From assembly GCA_002372505.1 (NCBI GenBank), contig DFGY01000050.1, positions 1-22,457 on the forward strand: a DNA stretch of 22,457 nt. The letters run 5' to 3'. The DNA is from Firmicutes bacterium UBA3738 (lineage in GTDB: Bacteria > Bacillota > Clostridia > Peptostreptococcales > Anaerovoracaceae). Below the pieces are notes generated by a model. The model was not told the DNA's origin. It made no database searches and worked only from the letters and a program-made list of their open reading frames with translations. This document shows, in pieces, positions 6,995 to 13,820 of the stretch. The position numbers and the translations under genes were made by a program. The stretch's first letter is position 1. Each line of letters opens with the position of its first letter.

Positions 6995-7633
6995 TTATTT
7001 GATTTTTGTAAAGAAATTTTTTATGGTACGACTTATGGATTGCGGGGTTTTATTCAGGGACTCTGCTATTTCTTTCTCGTTAAATGGACGATTGTTCTTA
7101 ATGTAAAAATCGAGAGACTCTGCGTCGAAAAAGCTGCGCTTGGAAATGTCAATTACAATGCTGGCCGGGAGTTCCAAATCGACGAGGCGTGAGGTTATAA
7201 CTTTTGACATGACGGCTTGTTGACTTTTTGTGGATTCATTAAAATTTTTCTCAATCAGGTCTATAATCTGCGGTGTCTCCAGCATGGCCTTATGTGGGAT
7301 ATGTTCTGGGTTATATTTTTGTTCGATCATGTTGTCTTCTAGTTTTACGTGGGTTTTTTCATACTTTTCCTTTTGGGCAAGTTTTTTCTTTTTCAGGCCT
7401 GAAAGGCTACGATTAAGATAGAAGGAATAAGGGCCAATATCCGGATTGTAGGCATCGATGGTGTTGCAATAAAGCATATAAACGTCGTGGTACTCATTTT
7501 TTAGTATTTGGAATTTTTGCTGGGTATAATACATAACTTTCTCGGCCAACTCATCGCTATAACCTTTATAGGCTAATTCATTTATCTCGTGTTCCATCTG
7601 GTTAAGCTCTTTTTTGATCAGTTCATTTCTCAT
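6995..7633 (-). CDS. Hypothetical coiled-coil protein with C-terminal HTH-like segment
   Basis: This 212-residue protein is charged and strongly helical. Residues 1-60 and 85-110 look like coiled coil, and the C-terminus carries an HTH-like stretch (EKEIAESLNKTPQSISRTI, followed by a basic tail), so DNA binding is plausible. I cannot assign a family. The start at 7633 is chosen because GGAGGTG lies 6 nt upstream; a reading extended to 7756 would translate the terminator and leader RNA at 7694-7881. The gene lies about 60 nt beyond that terminator, so attenuation of its expression by the leader is possible. Confidence 0.65.
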   Translation of the reverse strand: MRNELIKKELNQMEHEINELAYKGYSDELAEKVMYYTQQKFQILKNEYHDVYMLYCNTIDAYNPDIGPYSFYLNRSLSGLKKKKLAQKEKYEKTHVKLEDNMIEQKYNPEHIPHKAMLETPQIIDLIEKNFNESTKSQQAVMSKVITSRLVDLELPASIVIDISKRSFFDAESLDFYIKNNRPFNEKEIAESLNKTPQSISRTIKNFFTKIK

Positions 7634-7693
7634 TTGACACCTCCTGGCGGTACATGTAATTAACTTCTGTCCGCCTGGGTGTTGAAGAGCAAC

Positions 7694-7720
7694 AAAAAAG
7701 GCAGACCTTGGATGTCTGCC
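7694..7720 (-). terminator. Intrinsic terminator at the end of the leader/small RNA
   Basis: On the minus strand GGCAGAC and GTCTGCC form a perfect 7-bp stem with a 7-nt loop, followed by six T residues (7694-7699). It lies between a strong promoter at 7888-7916 and the 212-aa gene. Confidence 0.85.
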
Positions 7721-7881
7721 TATGCATGCAATTACACGAAAACCGGATATCAACAATTCCTATTTTAATTTTTGCAAATATCTGTTCGCCACTCCTACTG
7801 GAGGTTAGCCGCTACCTTTAGGTCAGCATCCGCGGTCGGCGGTCGCTTTTCCCTTTGGTTTAGAGCTAAATATATTCAATT
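7694..7881 (-). ncRNA. Candidate structured leader or small RNA of about 190 nt
   Basis: A consensus promoter (7888-7916) and a clean terminator (7694-7720) enclose a non-coding stretch on the minus strand with dense pairing potential. CGCC near its 5' half pairs with GGCG, enclosing a stem GCTGACC-TAAA-GGTAGC (closed by GCC/GGC) and a CTCC-AGTA-GGAG tetraloop hairpin. A further imperfect pairing (GGAAT/ATATCC) and a TGCATGCA palindrome precede the terminator. It could be a riboswitch or attenuator for the 212-aa gene or an independent sRNA. I compared it from memory with common riboswitch cores (TPP, SAM, cobalamin, c-di-GMP, c-di-AMP, ykkC, purine, T-box) and none fits convincingly. Confidence 0.6.
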
Positions 7882-7887
7882 TCTTGA

Positions 7888-7916
7888 ATTATGTCCCAAA
7901 AATTTATTTTTGTCAA
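7888..7916 (-). promoter_or_regulatory. Strong sigma-A promoter of the leader/small RNA
   Basis: The minus strand has TTGACA (7911-7916), a 17-nt spacer and CATAAT (7888-7893). This predicts a start site near 7881. Confidence 0.85.
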
Positions 7917-8037
7917 GCCCAAATATGGTGATACACAATTTAAATATGGTTCCGATATTTTATCTCGAACGGAAATTGTTTTTTTAATTTTGATCGTTTT
8001 TTAATTATACGAAATTTACTTTTTAAATCTACGTTCG

Positions 8038-8066
8038 ATTATCAAGCTTTAACAAGTGATTGTCAA
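8038..8066 (-). promoter_or_regulatory. Second sigma-A-like promoter downstream of the nuclease gene
   Basis: The minus strand has TTGACA (8061-8066), a 17-nt spacer and GATAAT (8038-8043). It begins 48 nt after the stop of the 901-aa gene. The following 7920-8035 stretch is very AT-rich and contains no gene I can support. It could add to transcription of the leader RNA. Confidence 0.6.
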
Positions 8067-8113
8067 TAAAACCATCACCTGCCGACTTGTCTTGTTTTCA
8101 AATTCATACTTGT

Positions 8114-10819
8114 TTATATTCGCCCTCCCTTTAAACTCATCGCAAGTGTTTTTGGAGTGTAACTTTCTATATTCAATTGTTTTTTTCTGAGTTCATATTT
8201 TTTTGGCAACATTTCTTTTGTAACCAATATGTTCCTATTACTTATCCCATAGTATGCTCCTATCGCCCCAAGCTTGTACAATATATCATCTTTTTTGTCA
8301 CCAATTTTTCCGGATTTACATTCTACGATATATGTACTAAATCCTTTTACAAAAATACCATCAAACTCGTTAAAAAGGAATTCCTCTTTTTTCAATTCGA
8401 GGGATAAAGCAAAATCATCAAAATTGCCAAGAGTGATCATTCTATGATATATGTATATCTCTAGCATATTTCCGGTTTGTTTAAATAATCCTTCGTATAC
8501 TGCTGATGTATAATTCCCGCTATCGTCTATCACATTCAAACTTTTAAGTTTTTCCTCTAACTGTGCTTTCTTTTCTTTGCTTACTTCCACAGTTTCTCCA
8601 CATCTACGCCTCCATGCATCAGGGTTTTGTTGATATACCTTCCATAATTCTTCGTACTCATTAATGTAATTCCATGAATTTTCTAGTTTCTGATTTAAAC
8701 CCCACAACTCCATCAATCCATTTATCATTATATGCGGCTTAATGTCGTTATTGGAGATACTCGTATCACCATCCACAATCATTATTTCACGCTCTTTTAT
8801 GTTGGTCTCAAATACACTAATTACGCCTTTTATTTTTTTTACTAGATTATCTTGAGAGTCGCTTCGATTTTTTAACTCTGTTATAAACTTGACATTTTCT
8901 TTAACTGTACTATAAAGTGCGCATGTCACATCAAAGCATATATAATCTTCACTTGTGCTTGGGACTTCTTCCATTTCACTAGCCTCCACAACACATACTA
9001 TGCCACTCATTTCTTTTTTTAATTTTTCCATTCTCTCGCTATCTAGCTCATTAATTAATGCAAATGTAACATGAATGCCGTCGTCACCATCAAGCAAATC
9101 ACTTTTTTTCAGGTACGCCACTGTGCATTTAATATTGTCGATGAGTACATCAAGATTCGTATTATTGTCCATATTAAATAAATACGTTATCTTTTCCGGG
9201 TTAAGCAACGTTGCAGATGCAACATTTTTGAACATCCTTTCAGTTCTATCGCTAAATCCACCCACATTTTCAAATGGCATAATCAAATGCAAATCTGTTC
9301 TATATGTAAGTATAAATGGGATCATTTTGGCCAAATCTCTATCCGTTTGCTTGTAGTCACGTCTACAGTTGGCTGCGTTAACCAATTCTATTACCTGCTT
9401 CATATCCGTCGCCCAATCATTAGGCGAAATAGGCCCACCATTGTATTCGATACATTCTGGTAATAGCCCTGTTTTTTCCAACTTTTTTTTACAACTTTCG
9501 TACTTCTCATAATAGTAATTGTTTCCATCAAATATACTGTTAACGCAATATCTGTACTCCTCCCATTCTTGATTCCCCCGTAATGTCGCTTGCTGTTTAC
9601 CAAAAACCTTTTTAGCTCGCTCCCCAATTTTATGAGCTCTTTGTAGTGGTGCGCCATCGAATATTTTTAGTTGCCTTATATCTCCAGCCTTTTCATTTAA
9701 CTTATTAGCCAACGTTTCGCTCATGTCATCTAATTCATCCTTTTCGCCAGGAGGTTCGCTCACCCAGCTTTTTAACAAACATGCATGCCACTTTTCCTCC
9801 TCTTCTTCTTCTCCTTTACATAAAGCTTTGCCTGTTTTTGCTATCTGATTAATTATTTTATCGTAATCCAATTCATATTCATTCGTACCTTCTTTTACTT
9901 TTAGTGGCGCAGTATATCCTTCTGCAACTCTCTCAAAAATCCATCTCCTGTGTTCGAGCGCCGCCAGTTTTTCTATAACACTATTGCCATCTCTAGCTTC
10001 AATCTTTTTTCTAAAACAGTCAGCCACCTTTTGTCTGTTTTCTTCGTCCCAATTCACTCCAATACTTTTCAATTTATACTTTATGGAGACTGCATTAGCC
10101 ATTGACGACAAGCGATCATACTCGCTATCATAAAAACTTTTCCACTTATTATTTCTATCGTTTATTGAATTTGAATATGACATGTATACATTAAATGCCA
10201 TCTTCACTATTTCCGCATACAAATCCTTAACGTCTGTTTTCTCGTTCCCTTGTTCAAACCATTTATCCTCATTACCTAACGTCATTGTTGTTTTTGAACA
10301 TCCATCTATCTCCGGGTTCTCCTCCTCCATAAATGCATAAGCATAATACTTCTTATTCCCAATATCCGGTTTTTTCATCCAATTTTCTCTTATTTCTTTC
10401 TCGTCCTTCTCTTTACGAATAATAATTATATCTTTATATCCATGCTTACTATCATCATCATTCAACTCGTCTTTACGCTCCCCCTCTACTTTAACCTGTA
10501 AAAAGTAACCCAATGCAGGCCTGGACTCACTAATTTTTTCCCAAGCAACTTCCGGATTATCTGTTATAAAATGAAATTCTAGAGAGTGGTTATCCATAGG
10601 TGCAATCTGAAGACATGTGTCCACAAACTCACAGGCTTTTTTGAAGTTTTCACCACCATCCTCAACTTCCTGATCAACATTCGCACATACAGCAATTCTT
10701 ATTGTTTCGTTATCATCTACTTTTTGATACAGTGGATATTTGTACAATACCAACATGTACTTCGTCTTATAATTCAAATCTTTCAGCGCGACTTCACCAA
10801 TTTTCTTATCAATATTCAT
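8114..10819 (-). CDS. RyR-domain / CARF-like / PD-(D/E)XK nuclease fusion effector
   Basis: This 901-residue cytoplasmic protein is the likely effector of the operon. Residues 38-150 look Rossmann-like (TIRIAVCANV at 39-48). Residues about 235-365 form an RyR domain, with LEHRRW at 288-293 and a W-HACL...KDELDD end. Residues about 500-655 resemble the CARF fold of Card1/Can2, with ICFDVTCALYSTVKENV where CARF nucleases have a D-x-TGG-type strand. A wHTH-like linker leads to a C-terminal restriction-type nuclease: Glu787, Asp820 in NEFDG, and Glu833/Lys835 in ECKSGK. Card1-type enzymes are cyclic-oligoadenylate-activated nucleases of type III CRISPR, but no cas genes are here. It follows the 60-aa gene by 10 nt, with AGGAGG before the ATG, and is AT-rich compared with flanking genes. 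The nuclease domain is confident; CARF is inference. Confidence 0.8.
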   Translation of the reverse strand: MNIDKKIGEVALKDLNYKTKYMLVLYKYPLYQKVDDNETIRIAVCANVDQEVEDGGENFKKACEFVDTCLQIAPMDNHSLEFHFITDNPEVAWEKISESRPALGYFLQVKVEGERKDELNDDDSKHGYKDIIIIRKEKDEKEIRENWMKKPDIGNKKYYAYAFMEEENPEIDGCSKTTMTLGNEDKWFEQGNEKTDVKDLYAEIVKMAFNVYMSYSNSINDRNNKWKSFYDSEYDRLSSMANAVSIKYKLKSIGVNWDEENRQKVADCFRKKIEARDGNSVIEKLAALEHRRWIFERVAEGYTAPLKVKEGTNEYELDYDKIINQIAKTGKALCKGEEEEEEKWHACLLKSWVSEPPGEKDELDDMSETLANKLNEKAGDIRQLKIFDGAPLQRAHKIGERAKKVFGKQQATLRGNQEWEEYRYCVNSIFDGNNYYYEKYESCKKKLEKTGLLPECIEYNGGPISPNDWATDMKQVIELVNAANCRRDYKQTDRDLAKMIPFILTYRTDLHLIMPFENVGGFSDRTERMFKNVASATLLNPEKITYLFNMDNNTNLDVLIDNIKCTVAYLKKSDLLDGDDGIHVTFALINELDSERMEKLKKEMSGIVCVVEASEMEEVPSTSEDYICFDVTCALYSTVKENVKFITELKNRSDSQDNLVKKIKGVISVFETNIKEREIMIVDGDTSISNNDIKPHIMINGLMELWGLNQKLENSWNYINEYEELWKVYQQNPDAWRRRCGETVEVSKEKKAQLEEKLKSLNVIDDSGNYTSAVYEGLFKQTGNMLEIYIYHRMITLGNFDDFALSLELKKEEFLFNEFDGIFVKGFSTYIVECKSGKIGDKKDDILYKLGAIGAYYGISNRNILVTKEMLPKKYELRKKQLNIESYTPKTLAMSLKGGRI

Positions 10820-10829
10820 TGCTAGCCTC

Positions 10830-11012
10830 CTACCTCTTATCTTCTATTTCTAAGTTTTGATACAAGTTTGTCTCTGTCAAACTGTCTTGAAAGTCTACTT
10901 TTTCTCCATGCTTTTCGGCCTCTTCATTTATGGCCGGAGCTATAAAGTCCCTAATGGCATCACGTTCTTTTTGTAGATCAACAAAAGTACTCGACACAAA
11001 TATAGTTTTCAT
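10830..11012 (-). CDS. Truncated DUF4062-like protein, 60 aa
   Basis: The first 41 residues are a clear DUF4062 N-terminus (KTIFVSSTFVDLQKERDAIR, then FIAPAINEEAEKHGEKVDF). Family members normally continue with CDLRWG and run for hundreds of residues, often in NTPase-bearing conflict proteins. Here the sequence switches after VDF to an unrelated 19-residue tail and stops. The gene overlaps the stop of the TIR gene by ATGA and ends 10 nt before the nuclease gene, so the reading frame and coupling are intact. It is either a deletion remnant or a retained mini-protein. Confidence 0.7.
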   Translation of the reverse strand: MKTIFVSSTFVDLQKERDAIRDFIAPAINEEAEKHGEKVDFQDSLTETNLYQNLEIEDKR

Positions 11013-12973
11013 CTTTCAACCCTCCAATTTGTAAATCCGGGCATTCTTTCTTTTCTTGAATTTTTAAAGCATTCAGATTCAGGCTCCTGCCATTCACTAT
11101 CCTCGTAAAGTACAAAATGTAGAGAGTCAAACAATTCCTCAATATCGTTGTGGAAATCATCGTCACTTGTTGTACTCATGATTGGCACCACTTCGTTTTT
11201 GAAGTAAAACAGTTTCTTCCTTACCATTTGGTTTGCCGAACATACACAGTAAAGGCTATCATACTCACCTTCATTGAATATATTTGACGCAACAAAACAT
11301 TCATCTGCAGAATTATAAATACCCCAAGCATTCACCCTATATTTGTCATTGATGTACTCAGATGTCTGCTTTTGATATTTTTCACTTTCATCCTCCATTA
11401 TCAGATCATTTTTGGGTACTCCCGCTGACTTAAGATATTCGCTTCCTGCTTCCGATAGCGATATGCTATCGCCAACATGCAAACTACCGGGAACAAAAAT
11501 GCGACACTGTCTTCCATTTGATTTTATTTTGTCATATATTTCTTTCGCCCTGTCCAGTCTCTCTTTAAATGCCTTCCCCGGAGTATTTCCGCCTTCAAGT
11601 GGATGCTGCGCCGCAACCTCAATCAAATCACACTTATAGTTACTTTCTTTCCTTTCACTCATAGCCTTCTCGGCATCTTGATAAATATCATACCATTCTA
11701 TTTTTGTGTAGTTAAAGGAAAAACTATTTTCATCTATCGAAGTTTTATCACCAATTTCTATATAACTTTTCCTATTTTTACACAACTTCTCTATACCCAT
11801 AACGTAGTCGTATATATCCTCGCTCAATTCACCACTTATATCCTCTTTTGTTTCAAATTCAATACCTATCGTTTCAGAAGCTCTTTTCGGTGGTACAGTA
11901 AGATTCATCCATCCCCATACATCGTTCTTACCACTTGCCCCCATCACAACAGTTTGCCTAATCAATGTCGAAGCGTCGCCCATCGTTATTTTGCCTATTG
12001 GCCCTGATTTCATCCTTTTGGCGTCCGACAATATTTTTATCAAATTGACAGCTACGGAATTTATCTCCTCTTTCAGGCGTATCTCGTCTTTTGTAACTCT
12101 TTTTTTCCAGCTTGATAACGTTTCTTCATTGCCGCGTTCATGCTCAACCGATGAAACATCCTTCAAAAAATCGGTGTTAGTACCTGCATACAAAACGTGT
12201 ATATTTTTTCCGGCAGCAACAAGTTCTGCGAGAAACTTCATATTGTTGTCTATAAAGCCTTTGTTTGTGGTACCTACGATGTAGATATCTTCTTTATCCT
12301 TCAATTTTTTCTCTAAAGTGTCTCTGTCCACAAATCCGTCTTTGATTTGATTTATTCCATTAGCGAGAATATACCTCATCCATAATGAATAATTGTCTCC
12401 TGCACCGATAAATGGTCGGGGTTCAATTTTATTCCCTTTTTTATCCAAAACAGAGTCGGGATTCCCCTGTTTCTTCCCTTCGATCCAGCTTCTTGCTCTT
12501 TCTGCTTTTTTCTCAGGGAGTTTCAATCCGTTAGTGCCTTTTTTTAGAGTATCAACCAACTTTTGAACACTATCTTTTTCTTCTGTAGATACGTGGATTA
12601 CATCTTTGCCAAACAGTTTTGTCAGTGTTTCTATTCCTGTTTTCCCGTTGTATATAATAGGAATAATTGTTTTACCTTGAGCCCAAAAATATGCGATTTC
12701 CGAAATGCATATAATACTTCTCAGATACGCATCAGTAATGAAGGCAATCATTATATCGCACTCTTGTAATTTTTCCCTGATGTATTCTGCACGTTCATCG
12801 CCTACTGGTACACTACCATCGTTATATGTGCATACTACTTCACATATTTCATCAAAAATGCCGTTTATAACCTCTCCCCTTTCATTTCTTTGCAAGGTAA
12901 TAGTTTCATAAACGGCATCCATTATATCTTCGTCCACTGTGCAGTGGCTTATAAACAATTTTTTCTTTCCCAT
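11009..12973 (-). CDS. TIR-domain protein with C-terminal DUF218/YdcF-like domain
   Basis: This 654-residue protein begins with a TIR domain: LFISH at residues 6-10, CDIMIAFIT at 72-80, and the SEIAYFWAQGK segment in which Glu92 occupies the catalytic-Glu position of NAD-consuming TIRs. Residues about 190-375 form a second module (DIYIVGTTNKGF, then GKNIHVLYAGTN) that looks like a phospholipase-D-like fold without HKD motifs; this is tentative. Residues about 447-600 resemble DUF218/YdcF: RLDRAKEIYDKI, then SEAGSEYLKSAGVPKNDLI, then NSADECFVASNI and YCVCSANQMVRKKLF. E. coli YdcF was reported to bind S-adenosylmethionine. TIR domains in defence make NAD-derived signals or deplete NAD. It starts 15 nt after the RyR gene behind a weak ribosome binding site (TTAGG) and overlaps the next gene by 4 nt. 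Confidence 0.8.
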   Translation of the reverse strand: MGKKKLFISHCTVDEDIMDAVYETITLQRNERGEVINGIFDEICEVVCTYNDGSVPVGDERAEYIREKLQECDIMIAFITDAYLRSIICISEIAYFWAQGKTIIPIIYNGKTGIETLTKLFGKDVIHVSTEEKDSVQKLVDTLKKGTNGLKLPEKKAERARSWIEGKKQGNPDSVLDKKGNKIEPRPFIGAGDNYSLWMRYILANGINQIKDGFVDRDTLEKKLKDKEDIYIVGTTNKGFIDNNMKFLAELVAAGKNIHVLYAGTNTDFLKDVSSVEHERGNEETLSSWKKRVTKDEIRLKEEINSVAVNLIKILSDAKRMKSGPIGKITMGDASTLIRQTVVMGASGKNDVWGWMNLTVPPKRASETIGIEFETKEDISGELSEDIYDYVMGIEKLCKNRKSYIEIGDKTSIDENSFSFNYTKIEWYDIYQDAEKAMSERKESNYKCDLIEVAAQHPLEGGNTPGKAFKERLDRAKEIYDKIKSNGRQCRIFVPGSLHVGDSISLSEAGSEYLKSAGVPKNDLIMEDESEKYQKQTSEYINDKYRVNAWGIYNSADECFVASNIFNEGEYDSLYCVCSANQMVRKKLFYFKNEVVPIMSTTSDDDFHNDIEELFDSLHFVLYEDSEWQEPESECFKNSRKERMPGFTNWRVER

Positions 12974-12988
12974 CTTTATATACCTAAC

Positions 12989-13267
12989 TTACTTACTAAT
13001 TTTATATCCCATTTTTACAATCAGTTTCATTGTTTCAAGGGCTGTATTCCTATCATAATCTTTTTCACTTTCCGGCAATTCGTCATAGGGAACAAGACAT
13101 GGATTGGTTTTAGCCTGATCATCCTTACGTTCACCATATATCCATCCTTCCCGAATTCTTCCCTCTGCCCACACGTCGTGGACATTTGCTGCTATTTTCT
13201 CCGTTAATTCTAATAGCTCATTCGTTAAAGTCACATCTGTCGTATCGATTGGTTTTGGCTTATACAT
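12989..13267 (-). CDS. Standalone RyR-domain protein
   Basis: This 92-residue protein is essentially one RyR domain (named from ryanodine receptors): YKPKPIDTTDVTL, then HDVWAEGRIREGWIYG, then PCLVPYDELPESEKDYDRN and a helical TALETMKLI end. Prokaryotic RyR domains have been proposed, from comparative genomics, to bind nucleotide-derived ligands in conflict systems. Here it is the first gene of the TIR/nuclease operon, and a second RyR domain is fused into the 901-aa protein, which supports a role as ligand sensor or buffer. GGAGATG precedes the ATG. Confidence 0.9.
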   Translation of the reverse strand: MYKPKPIDTTDVTLTNELLELTEKIAANVHDVWAEGRIREGWIYGERKDDQAKTNPCLVPYDELPESEKDYDRNTALETMKLIVKMGYKISK

Positions 13268-13291
13268 TTTTAATCATCTCCTTTTTTATTG

Positions 13292-13321
13292 ATTATACTA
13301 TTTTACTACTATCTGCCACAA
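13292..13321 (-). promoter_or_regulatory. Candidate sigma-A promoter of the TIR/RyR/nuclease operon
   Basis: The minus strand has TTGTGG (13316-13321), an 18-nt spacer and a perfect TATAAT (13292-13297). This lies 25 nt before the first ATG, with the GGAGATG ribosome binding site in between. The -35 is weak. Confidence 0.6.
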
Positions 13322-13337
13322 GCAATCTTTTTGCTCG

Positions 13338-13381
13338 GGCGGGGAGCAGTTGGGAGGTGGTGAAATACAACTGCCCCCGCC
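13338..13381. repeat. Large inverted repeat (hairpin) upstream of the TIR operon
   Basis: GGCGGGG-A-GCAGTTG (13338-13352) pairs with CAACTGCCCCCGCC (13368-13381): 14 base pairs with one bulged A and a 15-nt loop. A small second stem (AGCAA/TTGCT, 13321-13335) adjoins it. No long T-run follows on either strand, so it is not a standard terminator. It is GC-rich inside an AT-rich island. Confidence 0.8.
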
Positions 13382-13401
13382 GGCTTTCTAGTCCTTAAAT
13401 G

Positions 13402-13440
13402 CTAGTGATGAACAATAATCAGTCCTTCTTTTTCTTCCAT
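13402..13440 (-). CDS. Candidate 12-residue leader peptide
   Basis: A 12-codon ORF (MEEKEGLIIVHH) has an ideal AGGAGG five bases before its ATG, on the same strand as and upstream of the TIR operon, and just after the GYSSK-repeat gene. The large hairpin at 13338-13381 begins about 20 nt after its stop. This layout is typical of leader peptides, but translation is unproven; it could also be a chance ORF after a retained ribosome binding site. Confidence 0.4.
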   Translation of the reverse strand: MEEKEGLIIVHH

Positions 13441-13456
13441 AACATCCTCCTTTCCA

Positions 13457-13777
13457 TTAAAACCAACTTGTTTTAGAGCTATAGCCCTTTTTCTTTCCAT
13501 TTTTGTCGTAGTGATTTATATTCCCAAACATATCCTTGCTGCTGTATCCGGTCCTCTTCCCATATTTGTCGTAATGGTTTGTTGTGCCAATAATTCCCTT
13601 GCTGCTGTATCCGGTCCTCTTCCCATTTCTGTCGTAGTGGTTCGTTGTGTCAAAAATTCCCTTGCTGCTGTATCCGGTCCTCTTCCCATCTCTGCCGTAG
13701 TGGTTTGTTGTGCCAAAAATTCCCTTGCTGCTGTATCCTGTTTTCTTTCCGTTTGAATTGTAGTGATTGTATGCCAT
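13457..13777 (-). CDS. Tandem-repeat protein with GYSSKG / NHYD repeats
   Basis: This 106-residue protein is built almost entirely of about 21-residue repeats: NHYD-x-x-GKRTGYSSKGIFGTT in four to five copies, ending SSKTSWF. It has no signal peptide or membrane segment and is rich in Gly, Tyr, Lys and Ser. The DNA units are nearly identical over 63 bp, which indicates recent duplication and makes copy number likely to vary. I know similar small GYS-repeat proteins in Gram-positives but no proven role. GGGAG precedes the ATG. It has its own promoter-like motif at 13821-13856. Confidence 0.75.
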   Translation of the reverse strand: MAYNHYNSNGKKTGYSSKGIFGTTNHYGRDGKRTGYSSKGIFDTTNHYDRNGKRTGYSSKGIIGTTNHYDKYGKRTGYSSKDMFGNINHYDKNGKKKGYSSKTSWF

Positions 13778-13820
13778 TTGTTTTCTCCCTTCTTTGTTAA
13801 TTAGTAGTGATTACATCTTT

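Noticed and set aside
7634..7756. An N-terminal extension of the 212-aa protein
   Set aside because: The extension is the leader RNA and terminator read as protein; GGAGGTG marks the start at 7633.
7772..7987. Plus-strand ORF of 71 codons opposite the leader RNA
   Set aside because: It has no ribosome binding site, crosses the promoter and structured RNA, and has no recognisable protein features.
9400..9657. Minus-strand ORF of 85 codons within the nuclease gene, considered as a sign of a frameshift
   Set aside because: The main frame is continuous through the whole region with recognisable domains on both sides, so the second frame is a shadow.
13338..13381. Hairpin considered as a rho-independent terminator
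   Set aside because: No T-run follows on either strand, so termination by the standard mechanism is unlikely.
13471..13486. GTTTTAGAGCTATA-like sequence resembling a Cas9-type CRISPR repeat (a similar GGTTTAGAGCTA lies near 7857)
   Set aside because: Each is a single copy without spacers, a second repeat, or any cas gene; the first encodes the end of the GYSSK-repeat protein.
13511..13756. Plus-strand and alternate minus-frame ORFs over the GYSSK gene
   Set aside because: They are open only because the 63-bp unit is a multiple of three and is repeated; none has a ribosome binding site.
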